Shown here: in pieces, positions 16,020 through 23,820 of the stretch | How positions within the stretch are numbered: the stretch's first letter is position 1 | Layout of the letters: each line of letters starts with the position of its first letter | Source of the DNA: G963665925 sp963665925 | Lineage (GTDB): Bacteria > Bacillota > Clostridia > Peptostreptococcales > Acidaminobacteraceae | Assembly (NCBI GenBank): GCA_963665925.1 | Contig: OY762511.1 | Coordinates: 1,302,001 to 1,366,000 of the forward strand | Length of the DNA: 64,000 bases | Direction of reading: 5' to 3' | Notes under the pieces: model-generated | What the model saw: only the letters and a program-made list of their open reading frames with translations | The model's database searches: none | What the model was told of the DNA's origin: nothing | Position numbers and translations under genes: made by a program

Positions 16020-16094
16020 AGCGATTCAGACCGGAAGGGATTACAGTGAAACGGCCAGGCGGCAGTTAAGCTGCAGGTCGAAAGGAGTGTCGCT
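16020..16094 (+). promoter_or_regulatory. Putative structured leader enclosing a ribosome binding site
   Basis: The 75 bases before ATG 16095 can fold as nested stems. 16020-16025 pairs with 16089-16094 (AGCGAT/GTCGCT), GACC 16029-16032 pairs with GGTC 16076-16079, and GCAG 16062-16065 pairs with CTGC 16071-16074. The ribosome site AAAGGAG lies between the second and outer stems, so folding could gate translation. It resembles no riboswitch class that I recognise. Confidence 0.4.
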
Positions 16095-16397
16095 ATGGGA
16101 ATGCAAGTATATCAGGAAGGCTCATATAAAGTTTACAGAGCAGGTCACAATTACATTGTCCACAATGCGGAGTATGAGTTTAAGGAAAAGCACTCACATG
16201 TTCACAACTTTCAAATTGCAAAAAAACTGATTCATTGTGTTGATCACCAGATCATACCCAGATCATTCAACTTCTACTTACTCACTTCGCTGATGCGATT
16301 GTCAGATGATGAGGACTATATAGAAAAAATTGAATCCCTCATTGAAGTACGAAAACGAAAAGGAAAAAAGCAGAGCTATTGCAACAGGTCTGCATAA
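16095..16397 (+). CDS. Hypothetical protein, 100 residues
   Basis: A small protein without a recognised family. The N-terminal half is rich in His and aromatic residues (VYRAGHNYIVHNAEYEF, KHSHVHNFQIAKKLIHCVDH). The C-terminal half is helical and acidic, then strongly basic (EVRKRKGKKQSYCNRSA). The ATG at 16095 has AAAGGAG seven or eight bases upstream, which supports it as a real gene. That ribosome site sits inside a foldable leader. A weak hairpin follows 11 bases after the stop. The number of His and Cys residues allows metal binding, but no motif proves it. Confidence 0.65.
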   Translation: MGMQVYQEGSYKVYRAGHNYIVHNAEYEFKEKHSHVHNFQIAKKLIHCVDHQIIPRSFNFYLLTSLMRLSDDEDYIEKIESLIEVRKRKGKKQSYCNRSA

Positions 16398-16407
16398 TGG
16401 AATATTC

Positions 16408-16438
16408 GAGGCTGCTCCAGTTTATATGGGGCAGCCTC
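16408..16438 (+). terminator. Hairpin, weak terminator
   Basis: A perfect 11-bp stem (GAGGCTGCTCC with GGGGCAGCCTC, one G-T pair) just after the 100-residue gene, followed by only two T. Confidence 0.5.
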
Positions 16439-16500
16439 TTGCGCGTTAATCATGCATTAGGCTATGATTATATTGAAATGATAAATCGGGAGGCGAATGG

Positions 16501-17394
16501 ATGAGAACGTGGTTTGCAGTAGATAACTCTCTTGTCGATCGTAATGATCTGACTGCTTATGAAAAGCTATGTGGCATGGTGCTGGCAAGATACGCCGGAC
16601 GACCGGAATTTGACCATTTGCTGACAACGGATATAATAGCCGTAAAAATGGGCGTGTCCGCAGAGCTGGCTCTGGGGGCGCTTAGAGGTCTTGTAAGAAA
16701 AGGGCTCATAGATGTGGAAAGTACTTCAGAACTCTTTGTTGAGGGCAGTACGAATCATATCCGAAATATTGAATTATCAGAGCTTGAAGACAAGCATGTC
16801 ATAAAACGTACCCAGATTTCTGAAGAGCCAGAGCCGGTGCGCTTTGAAAGTCTGGACTTTGAGACAGGTGCGGACAGTGAGCTTGTATCGACTCCTGAAC
16901 CAGATCAGGAACCTCTTAGGCTTGAAAAGGAAGCCGAGGATGCCGTGGCAGATTCAGCTGAAGACAATGTTGTGGCTGAGTCGGATGAGGCGCGCAAAGC
17001 CATTCTGAACAGGTCTATTCACGAGCAGTCTGAATCTGTAAGGGCGTGGATTGAACAAAGTGAAGAAATCGCACCCAAAATAGCGCCTAAGACACCAGAA
17101 CTCAATCGAGAGGCACTGGTCAGCGAAGTTCTCGAGTTTGTCGAGGAGCCGATTAACGACCGCCAGGCAAGAATCATACTTGGACTTGCGCAGTACGACA
17201 TGAACAAGGTGAAGCGATGTTATGCAATCGCTAAGGGCTCTCAGCTTTCTGACAAGATTGATGTGCTGATTCATGAGCTGCAAAAGGAAGAAAGTGTCCA
17301 GGCGCCCAAGCGTCAGCCGCAGACCAGTCAGGTCGATCATATGCGGCTTAATCAGATGAAAAAATACCAGGCAATGAAAAACCCAAAAGTCTAA
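16501..17394 (+). CDS. Winged-helix protein of unknown role, DnaD-like layout
   Basis: A 297-residue protein. Residues 1-75 look like the winged-helix N-terminus of DnaD/replication-type proteins: LTAYEKLCGMVLARYAG, then LTTDIIAVKMGVSAELALGALRGLVRKGLI. The middle, about 85-200, is low-complexity and acidic. Residues about 205-265 are a helical domain (NDRQARIILGLAQYDMNKVKRCYAIAKG), and the tail is basic. The arrangement of a DNA-binding head, acidic linker and C-terminal helical domain suggests a replication- or DNA-associated factor, but this is inference. GGGAGG precedes the ATG. It stands alone between terminators. Confidence 0.75.
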   Translation: MRTWFAVDNSLVDRNDLTAYEKLCGMVLARYAGRPEFDHLLTTDIIAVKMGVSAELALGALRGLVRKGLIDVESTSELFVEGSTNHIRNIELSELEDKHVIKRTQISEEPEPVRFESLDFETGADSELVSTPEPDQEPLRLEKEAEDAVADSAEDNVVAESDEARKAILNRSIHEQSESVRAWIEQSEEIAPKIAPKTPELNREALVSEVLEFVEEPINDRQARIILGLAQYDMNKVKRCYAIAKGSQLSDKIDVLIHELQKEESVQAPKRQPQTSQVDHMRLNQMKKYQAMKNPKV

Positions 17395-17486
17395 GGTTAA
17401 TACACATAACTTTGCATGAATATGCTATGCACCGCCCTGCAAATTCGATATAATGTAACAAACTTGCCAAGAGGAGTGAATAAAAA

Positions 17487-18614
17487 TTGAACAAGCTGGA
17501 AATCATGAAAGATGTCCGTCGCATTGTCGTGAAGGTTGGAACCTCGACTTTGGCATATGACACAGGGCTCCTCAATCTTGGTCGTATTGACAAATTGGTG
17601 AAGCAGCTGTCGGATTTGCAGAACAGCGGACATGAAATCGTACTGGTATCTTCAGGCGCCATCGGCGCAGGCATGGGTAAGCTCAGGCTGAAGGAAAGGC
17701 CCAGGACGCTGCCCGAGAAGCAGGCCGCTGCTGCTGTCGGTCAGGGTGTTTTACTTCACATGTACCAAAAATTCTTTTCAGAATTCGGTAAGGTTATCGG
17801 TCAGGTCCTCCTGACAAAAGATGACTTTTCAGATAGAAGACGTTTTATACATGCGCGTGACGCGCTGTTTCAAATGATCCGCCAGGAGGTCGTTCCAATC
17901 ATCAACGAGAACGATGTTGTCGTGGTCGATGAAATTAAAGTTGGAGATAATGACACGCTGTCGGCACTTGTGGCGAGTCTGATTGAAGCAGACCTTCTCA
18001 TCATACTTTCAGATGTTGATGGGCTTTATACGGACAATCCCAATACCAATCCTGACGCTGAGCGTCTTGGGATCGTCAGCCAAATCGATCAGTCCATTCA
18101 CGACATGTCAGGCGGCGCTGGATCGAGCCTGGGAACAGGCGGGATGGCGACGAAAATTACAGCCGCGGAAATCGCAACTGCAGCAGGTGTGAATATGGTC
18201 ATTGCCGATGGGAGCGACCCGGACATTCTGTACAAGGTCGTATCGGGCGATGATGTGGGGACACTCTTCCTCGGACAAAAAGAGAAGATGAAAGCGCGAC
18301 AGCACTGGATTTCCTTTGGCAGTCGTGTTGAAGGTACAATCCGTATCGATCAGGGTGCGGTGGATGCCCTGCTTAACAAAAAAAGTCTCCTGCCGTCAGG
18401 CATGGTCGAAATTTCAGGAGAGTTTTTGAAGGGTGTTGCAGTAGAAGTCGTAGGACCCAAAGGCGAAGCTGTTGGAATCGGCATTACAAATTATCCTGCC
18501 GATGAGCTCAAACACCTTATTGGTGTCAAGTGCAGCCAGATAGAAGAGAAAATAGGGCACAAGGACTACGACGAAGTCATTCATGTGGACAACATGATCC
18601 TTAGGAGGAGTTAA
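17487..18614 (+). CDS. proB: Glutamate 5-kinase
   Basis: A 375-residue enzyme that phosphorylates glutamate, the first step of proline synthesis. The amino-acid-kinase domain is clear: VKVGTSTLAYD near residue 15, VLVSSGAIGAGMGKL near 55, INENDVV, and SDVDGLYT. The C-terminal PUA domain covers about 280-375. It starts at TTG 17487, eight bases behind GAGGAG; ATG 17505 is possible but has no such site. The next gene, proA, begins one base after the stop, so they form the proBA operon. No proC is nearby; the final reductase must be elsewhere. Confidence 0.97.
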   Translation: MNKLEIMKDVRRIVVKVGTSTLAYDTGLLNLGRIDKLVKQLSDLQNSGHEIVLVSSGAIGAGMGKLRLKERPRTLPEKQAAAAVGQGVLLHMYQKFFSEFGKVIGQVLLTKDDFSDRRRFIHARDALFQMIRQEVVPIINENDVVVVDEIKVGDNDTLSALVASLIEADLLIILSDVDGLYTDNPNTNPDAERLGIVSQIDQSIHDMSGGAGSSLGTGGMATKITAAEIATAAGVNMVIADGSDPDILYKVVSGDDVGTLFLGQKEKMKARQHWISFGSRVEGTIRIDQGAVDALLNKKSLLPSGMVEISGEFLKGVAVEVVGPKGEAVGIGITNYPADELKHLIGVKCSQIEEKIGHKDYDEVIHVDNMILRRS

Positions 18615-18615
18615 A

Positions 18616-19860
18616 ATGGATATACGCTCGATGGCACTGCGTGCCAGATCTGCCGCGCGCGAGCTTGCCATAATGGGAACATCGGAAAAAAACCATATAC
18701 TTGAAGAAATGGCCAGAGCACTGGAAGCAAGAAAAGAAGAGGTGTTCAAGGCCAATGAACGCGATGTGGCAGCTGGCCGTGAAAACGGACTCAGTGCAGC
18801 CATGATCGACCGCCTGATCATCAATGAAAACCGGATGAAGGGCATGCAGGATGGGCTAAGAACCATGATCAGTCTGAGTGATCCGGTTGGACAGATAGAA
18901 GATGGATGGAAGCTTGAAAATGGCATTCACGTGTCTAAAATGCGTGTGCCAATCGGTGTGGTTGCAATGATCTACGAATCAAGACCCAACGTGACAGTGG
19001 ATGCATCCGGACTGGCGCTTAAATCCGGAAACAGCATTATCCTCAGAGGTGGCAAGGAAGCCATTGAGACAAACAAGGCACTTGCTAAGATCCTTGAGGA
19101 ATCCGGCAGCGCCGCAGGGTTGCCTGACGGTGCGGTACAGTTGATTTCCAATACCGACCGTGCGCTTGTAAAGGACCTTGTAACCATGGACGACCTTGTG
19201 GATGTCGTCATTCCACGTGGCGGTCAGGGGCTTAAAAAAGCCATTGTATCACAGGCGAGCGTGCCGGTGATTATTACAGGCGCAGGCCTATGCCATGTAT
19301 ATGTCGACCGCAGTGCCAATTTGCAAATGGCGCTTCCAATCATTGAAAATGCAAAAGTGCAGCGTCCGGGTGTGTGCAATGCAATTGAAACGCTCCTCAT
19401 TCATAAGGATGTCGACAAGGCCTTTTTGGGTCGCGTTGTCAAAACGCTGGAAGACAAGGGCGTTGAAGTTGTAGGCTGTGAAAGAACCAAAGCAATTGTT
19501 GATACAGTGGTGTCTGCGACCGAAGAGGACTGGGCAACGGAATATCTTGCACTGAAAATCAGCATCCGTATTGTCGATGATATCGATATGGCCATGGAGC
19601 ATATTGAAGCATACGGAACACGTCACTCTGAGTCAATTGTCACGGAAAGCATCGAGGCTGCTGAAAAGTTCCTCAACGGCGTGGATGCATCGGCGGTTTA
19701 TGTCAATGCGTCAACGCGATTTACCGATGGCGGCGTATTCGGATTCGGTGGAGAAATTGGAATCAGTACGCAAAAGCTGCATGCACGTGGGCCTATGGGC
19801 CTTGAAGCGCTGACGACGACAAAGTACGTGCTGCGTGGACAGGGACAGATCAGAAGCTAG
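18616..19860 (+). CDS. proA: Gamma-glutamyl phosphate reductase
   Basis: A 414-residue NADPH-dependent dehydrogenase that converts glutamyl-5-phosphate to glutamate semialdehyde. Family segments are RVPIGVVAMIYESRPNVTVDA, LKSGNSIILRGGKEA, and the catalytic Cys region VQRPGVCNAIETLL. The C-terminus is FGGEIGISTQKLHARGPMG. GGAGGAG precedes the ATG at 18616, overlapping the end of proB. Full length and no defects. It is followed by an unusual palindromic repeat element before the next gene. Confidence 0.98.
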   Translation: MDIRSMALRARSAARELAIMGTSEKNHILEEMARALEARKEEVFKANERDVAAGRENGLSAAMIDRLIINENRMKGMQDGLRTMISLSDPVGQIEDGWKLENGIHVSKMRVPIGVVAMIYESRPNVTVDASGLALKSGNSIILRGGKEAIETNKALAKILEESGSAAGLPDGAVQLISNTDRALVKDLVTMDDLVDVVIPRGGQGLKKAIVSQASVPVIITGAGLCHVYVDRSANLQMALPIIENAKVQRPGVCNAIETLLIHKDVDKAFLGRVVKTLEDKGVEVVGCERTKAIVDTVVSATEEDWATEYLALKISIRIVDDIDMAMEHIEAYGTRHSESIVTESIEAAEKFLNGVDASAVYVNASTRFTDGGVFGFGGEIGISTQKLHARGPMGLEALTTTKYVLRGQGQIRS

Positions 19861-19895
19861 GCTGTCAGACATTAAAACGTGAAATATTTTCAAAA

Positions 19896-20079
19896 GGGCA
19901 TGCACATGCCCTGAGGTTGTTGACAAAGTCAACAAAATCCAGACTGTTGAAAATTTCGAAAGTCCAGGCGCGGATGAAATCCGCTCTAGGAGCGTACTCC
20001 AGTACGTGACTAGAGTGGATTTCATCCAGCAACGCAGGATTTCGGAGTTTGTCGACAGTCTGAGGGCATGCACATGCCC
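19896..20079. repeat. Palindromic repeat element, copy A
   Basis: GGGCATGCACATGCCC occurs at 19896-19911 and again at 20064-20079. Between them lie TTGTTGAC-AAA-GTCAACAA (19917-19935), CAGACTG (19940-19946) facing CAGTCTG (20056-20062), and an 18-bp stem of 19972-19989 with 20010-20027 (17 Watson-Crick pairs plus one wobble), capped by a small hairpin. The portion 19915-19950 recurs in reverse orientation at 49931-49966. No open frame fits it. It looks like a small non-coding mobile or structural repeat. Confidence 0.75.
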
Positions 20080-20086
20080 TTTTTTT
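20064..20086 (+). terminator. Terminator at the right end of repeat element A
   Basis: GGGCATG/CATGCCC stem with a two-base centre, followed by seven T. It probably ends proBA transcripts that pass through the repeat. Confidence 0.75.
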
Positions 20087-20110
20087 ATGTAAAAAACAAG
20101 CTGACCTGCT

Positions 20111-20139
20111 TTGATTTGATGCCGTTTTTCGAATACAAT
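20111..20139 (+). promoter_or_regulatory. Promoter of the PilZ operon
   Basis: TTGATT at 20111-20116, a 17-base spacer, and TACAAT at 20134-20139, about 30 bases before the PilZ gene start. Confidence 0.65.
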
Positions 20140-20170
20140 AAAGATAGGAAATTCATATTGGAGGGAAACA

Positions 20171-20812
20171 TTGGGTAAGAACAAGATTATTGAAGTGGGA
20201 CAGTTTGTAGAAATAATGAATGTGGAAGACGAAGGGTCAAAAAAGCATAAGACACGGGTGGAGTCTGTCATATCAGACAGCGAGTGGGGCATTGTCATTC
20301 CCATAGTTGGCGGGAATCCCCTGTCCATACATACGGGTGCACGCTTTGAACTCAGTTTTTCTTCTGAAGCATCACTATATATTCAAGTGGCAGAAGCCGT
20401 AAAAAGATACATGTCAGGTCCGGTCGCCTGCGTTGAATTCAGGAAAGTTGGACAGATGAAGCGCATCAACAGGCGCCAGTATTTTAGAATGTCCGTTTTG
20501 CTGGATGGTTCTGTAAAGCGTGTGGACAAAGAGGCGGTGACCATGACAACGACCAATCTCAGTGCCGGGGGCGTGCGTTTTGTATGTACAGACGTGTTCG
20601 AAAGCGGCGAGAAGGTGGAAGTCGGCCTCGTTTTGAAAGACAAGACCTTGACGCTCAGCGGACAAGTCATCAGCTGTGAACTGGTTCGAGATTCCATTCG
20701 GCGCTATGATACGCGGGTCAAGTTCTTTGATGTGAGTCGTACGTATGAACAGATCATATTGCAGTATTTGTTTGAGCAACAGAGAAATATCAAGCGGAAA
20801 GGGTTGGCTTAG
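20171..20812 (+). CDS. PilZ domain protein, YcgR-like cyclic-di-GMP receptor
   Basis: A 213-residue protein with the two-domain YcgR/YpfA layout. The N-terminal flagellar-brake-type beta domain covers about 1-95, and the PilZ domain about 97-210. Both ligand motifs are intact: the RxxxR motif in RRQYFR (R102 and R106) and NLSAGG at 129-134. It should bind cyclic di-GMP and alter motility or secretion, depending on partner. Translation starts at TTG 20171 behind GGAGGG. It heads a tightly packed run with a lipoprotein, a two-component system and a second lipoprotein, so the receptor may belong to the same envelope-signalling unit. Confidence 0.9.
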   Translation: MGKNKIIEVGQFVEIMNVEDEGSKKHKTRVESVISDSEWGIVIPIVGGNPLSIHTGARFELSFSSEASLYIQVAEAVKRYMSGPVACVEFRKVGQMKRINRRQYFRMSVLLDGSVKRVDKEAVTMTTTNLSAGGVRFVCTDVFESGEKVEVGLVLKDKTLTLSGQVISCELVRDSIRRYDTRVKFFDVSRTYEQIILQYLFEQQRNIKRKGLA

Positions 20813-20814
20813 CC

Positions 20815-21294
20815 ATGAAAAAAGCTTGGGTTGCAGGGATATGTCTATTGTTTTTGCTGGTGGGGTGCGCGAGCAATGCGGAAGTTGAGACCGTTGTGAA
20901 AAAAGAGCGTATCGTCGAGGAAGTCATTGAGGTCAAGGTTGTGGAAGACCTTGAGAAGGAAGTCTACAAGAAAGTCAGATACAGGATACAGGAAGAGCTC
21001 CTTGTGTTTGACGCTTCCAGATTTGATGACGGCCTGATGGCATCGGTGCGCGAAATGGTCAAGTCCGGTATGGAGCGCAGTCTGGTCAAGGAGATTGTCG
21101 AAGAGACCCTTGGCGGCTATATGGATTTATGGAAACGGGAAATTGTAACGGAGCGACTAGAATTTCTTGTTGGAGAATACTCAAGAAACGATTTCGAGAA
21201 ACTGATGCAGGATACCTCGAATACACAGATCAAGGGCATGGTCGTGGCGTATGTTATTGAGAAACTCATTCAGGAAGGATACCAGTTTGATTGA
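20815..21294 (+). CDS. Predicted lipoprotein, 159 residues
   Basis: The signal sequence ends in a lipobox LVGC with the acylated Cys at 18, so the protein should be anchored to the outer face of the membrane. The rest is highly charged and helical. A coiled-coil-like segment (about 22-65) is made of repeated E/V/K patterns, followed by helices to the end. No known domain is recognised. It begins two bases after the PilZ gene and lies 24 bases before the response regulator, in the same operon. A sensor-accessory role is possible but only inferred from position. Confidence 0.85.
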   Translation: MKKAWVAGICLLFLLVGCASNAEVETVVKKERIVEEVIEVKVVEDLEKEVYKKVRYRIQEELLVFDASRFDDGLMASVREMVKSGMERSLVKEIVEETLGGYMDLWKREIVTERLEFLVGEYSRNDFEKLMQDTSNTQIKGMVVAYVIEKLIQEGYQFD

Positions 21295-21318
21295 TTCCAA
21301 TGATGAGGAGTAAAGAAG

Positions 21319-21993
21319 ATGCACACAGTGTTACTTGTTGAAGATGAGAAGCGCATGCGGGAAATAGTCTCAGCTTATTTTCAGACAGCGGGCTATGCGG
21401 TTGTTGAAGCCTGCAACGGACTTGAAGCGATTGATAAGTTTGAGCGGGAACGGATTGATTTGGTCCTGCTGGACATCATGATGCCGCAGGTGGATGGCTG
21501 GGCAGTCTGCAAGCGTCTAAGAGGAAAATCCGATGTACCGATTATAATTATTACTGCACGAAGTGAAGACGAAGACAAGCTCCTCGGCTTTGATTTGGGT
21601 GCGGATGACTATGTGACAAAACCCTTTAGCCCCAATGTGCTCATAGCACGTGCCGAAGCCCTCTTGAAAAGAGCGCAGGGGCGGGTACGTGGTGAGGCTG
21701 GTTTGGTTCAAGCGGGAACCGTGTCGGTGAATACAAACTCTAGAGAAGTGAGAATAGGCAATGCGGATGTGAGTCTCAGTCCCAAGGAGTACGAGCTGCT
21801 GCTTTTCATGATGAAGAATAAGAACAAGGTCATGACCCGGCAGATGATTCTCGATCAGGTGTGGGGATTTGATTATTTTGGGGATCTGAGAACCGTTGAT
21901 ACACATGTGAAGAAGCTCAGGAGCAAGATGGGCGAGGCCGCTGTGATGATTAAGACCATCATCCGCGCCGGCTATATGTTCGAGGTGAAATAG
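21319..21993 (+). CDS. Two-component response regulator, OmpR/PhoB type
   Basis: A 224-residue DNA-binding regulator. In the receiver domain (1-115) the phosphoacceptor is Asp52 in LLDIMMP, acidic-pocket residues are at VEDE, Thr is in IITAR, and Lys101 is in VTKPF. The C-terminal winged helix (about 130-222) shows LSPKEYELLLFMMKN and DLRTVDTHVKKLRSKMG. GAGGAG precedes the ATG. The sensor kinase gene follows directly after its stop, so they are a cognate pair. Target genes are unknown; the flanking lipoprotein genes are the obvious candidates. Confidence 0.96.
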   Translation: MHTVLLVEDEKRMREIVSAYFQTAGYAVVEACNGLEAIDKFERERIDLVLLDIMMPQVDGWAVCKRLRGKSDVPIIIITARSEDEDKLLGFDLGADDYVTKPFSPNVLIARAEALLKRAQGRVRGEAGLVQAGTVSVNTNSREVRIGNADVSLSPKEYELLLFMMKNKNKVMTRQMILDQVWGFDYFGDLRTVDTHVKKLRSKMGEAAVMIKTIIRAGYMFEVK

Positions 21994-23820
21994 ATGCTCA
22001 GAAGTGGAATCACAACAAAAGTCTTTGCCCTGATGATGGCGATTTTCATCGTGTTCATTACTGGGGCGCTCTACCTTCAGACTGCATTCTTTGAAAATTT
22101 TTATACGACACGAAAAGCAGAGGCACTCGATGAAAGCATGGAGGCCTTTTCTGCCTTGTACGCAAGCTCCGATTGGTCCGAAGGAGAACTCAGGCTCAAT
22201 ACGACAGCATTCGAAAGGACAAATGGCGTGCAGATGGCCATTGTCGATGCGTCGTTCGATATGCTCAATGAAGATAAATACTATATTGCCATAAAGGACT
22301 ACTCCGGACTCGCGGTATCTCTTGAGCTGAATGGTGTCCTGGATAGCGATGGCTACGGCAGGATGCAAAGCGTAGGAGCAGGAGACACGGTTTCGGCTGA
22401 AGGCTACCTGCTTGGGGAGGATGATACCCTGCATATGTCGCCGGTGAAACTCAGCCTGAATGACGAGATCATTGCAGACTACAAGACCATTTACGGTTAT
22501 GAGGGGGCATCAGACACCCTTGACAGACTCTACGGCGAGGTTGTCGCCTTCAATTTGCCGGATGAGGCTGAAATCATCAGAGGGGTCGAGGACCATGCAT
22601 TGTGGTCCGTTGTAGATTACTGGAACAGGGAGTATAACGTACAAAGCAGTGACAAGGCAAAGAAAGGTCTTAGCGGGAAAGTTGATTCCGGTTTGGAAAA
22701 TCAGTCCTTTATCTACAGCGAACCCTTATCGGACGAACGGTATCTTGCCAGAGTGTATCCGCTAAAAACAGAAGACACACAGCATTATGCATTTGTCATA
22801 GCGTCACAGCTGCCTATTCTTGAAGCGGTCGAGACCCTTAGCGCATACTACGCGATTATTGTTCTGGCGGCCATGATTATGAGTGTTTTCCTAAGTTATA
22901 TTGTGTCGCGAATCGTGACTCGGCCGCTTTTGAGAATCAACACCATAGCCGCACAGATGGCAAAGCTTGATTTTTCTAGCTATATTGAGGTGACGACAGA
23001 TGATGAAATCGGCCACCTCTCACAGAGTCTGAACACGCTTTCGATGAATCTTCAGGACAGTATGGAGGAACTCAAGCTTGCCAATAAGGAACTGCAAAAG
23101 GATATTGAAAAGGAAAGAGCCCTGGAACAGATGCGCCGCTCCTTTGTCAGCGGCGCCTCCCATGAGCTGAAAACACCCATTGGAATTATCAAGGGCTTTG
23201 CCGAGGGCATACGCGATGGCATCGCAGCAGATCGGGTTGAATACTTTATTGATGTGATTCTGGAAGAAACAGATAAGATGGATGCGCTGGTGCGGGACAT
23301 GCTTGAACTCTCACGCATGGAACAAAATCCAAACAATCTTGAACTGGAAGTCTTCGAATGCAGGGAGTTCATACATACTACCTGCCAGAAGTTCGTACCG
23401 CAGATTAGAGAGCGTGGTCTCCTGTTCGAAAAGAATCTGATGTCTGGCCCGGTTTACGTTGAAGCTGACCGAAGACGCATGGAACAGGTTCTCACAAATG
23501 GGATCAGCAATGCGCTCAGATATTCGAAGCGAAAAGCCCGCATGCGGTTAAGTGCCATTATCAAGCACAACACCGTACGCATTACCATATTCAATGAAGG
23601 CGATCCCATTCCAGAGGATCACCTGCGGCATGTCTGGGACCGGTTTTACAGGGTAGATCCGTCAAGAAGTAAGGAAAGTGGCGGATCGGGGCTGGGTCTG
23701 TCCATTGTTCGAGAAATTCTCGTTCAACACGATGTGGCCTTTGGCATTGAAAATCATGAGGATGGCGTTGTGTTCTACTTCGAAATGAAACGCGCAGTGG
23801 GAGCGAGGGAGAACATATGA
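21994..23820 (+). CDS. Sensor histidine kinase
   Basis: A 608-residue membrane kinase. Parts in order: membrane helix 9-29, a large extracytoplasmic sensor about 30-283 without a recognised fold, membrane helix about 284-304, HAMP about 305-357, then HisKA with phospho-His390 in SHELKTPIG. The ATPase domain has the N-box near 506 (GISNALRYSK) and the G-box GSGLGLSIV at about 564-572. It should phosphorylate the preceding regulator. It begins immediately after that gene's stop and overlaps the following lipoprotein gene by four bases. The big external domain suggests it senses an envelope or extracellular cue, perhaps with the lipoproteins. Confidence 0.95.
   Translation: MLRSGITTKVFALMMAIFIVFITGALYLQTAFFENFYTTRKAEALDESMEAFSALYASSDWSEGELRLNTTAFERTNGVQMAIVDASFDMLNEDKYYIAIKDYSGLAVSLELNGVLDSDGYGRMQSVGAGDTVSAEGYLLGEDDTLHMSPVKLSLNDEIIADYKTIYGYEGASDTLDRLYGEVVAFNLPDEAEIIRGVEDHALWSVVDYWNREYNVQSSDKAKKGLSGKVDSGLENQSFIYSEPLSDERYLARVYPLKTEDTQHYAFVIASQLPILEAVETLSAYYAIIVLAAMIMSVFLSYIVSRIVTRPLLRINTIAAQMAKLDFSSYIEVTTDDEIGHLSQSLNTLSMNLQDSMEELKLANKELQKDIEKERALEQMRRSFVSGASHELKTPIGIIKGFAEGIRDGIAADRVEYFIDVILEETDKMDALVRDMLELSRMEQNPNNLELEVFECREFIHTTCQKFVPQIRERGLLFEKNLMSGPVYVEADRRRMEQVLTNGISNALRYSKRKARMRLSAIIKHNTVRITIFNEGDPIPEDHLRHVWDRFYRVDPSRSKESGGSGLGLSIVREILVQHDVAFGIENHEDGVVFYFEMKRAVGARENI

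Noticed and set aside
16006..16230. Open frame of 74 codons with GTG start upstream of the 100-residue gene
   Set aside because: The start codon sits inside its own ribosome-site-like sequence, the protein has no domain-like composition, and it overlaps the better-supported gene and the foldable leader.
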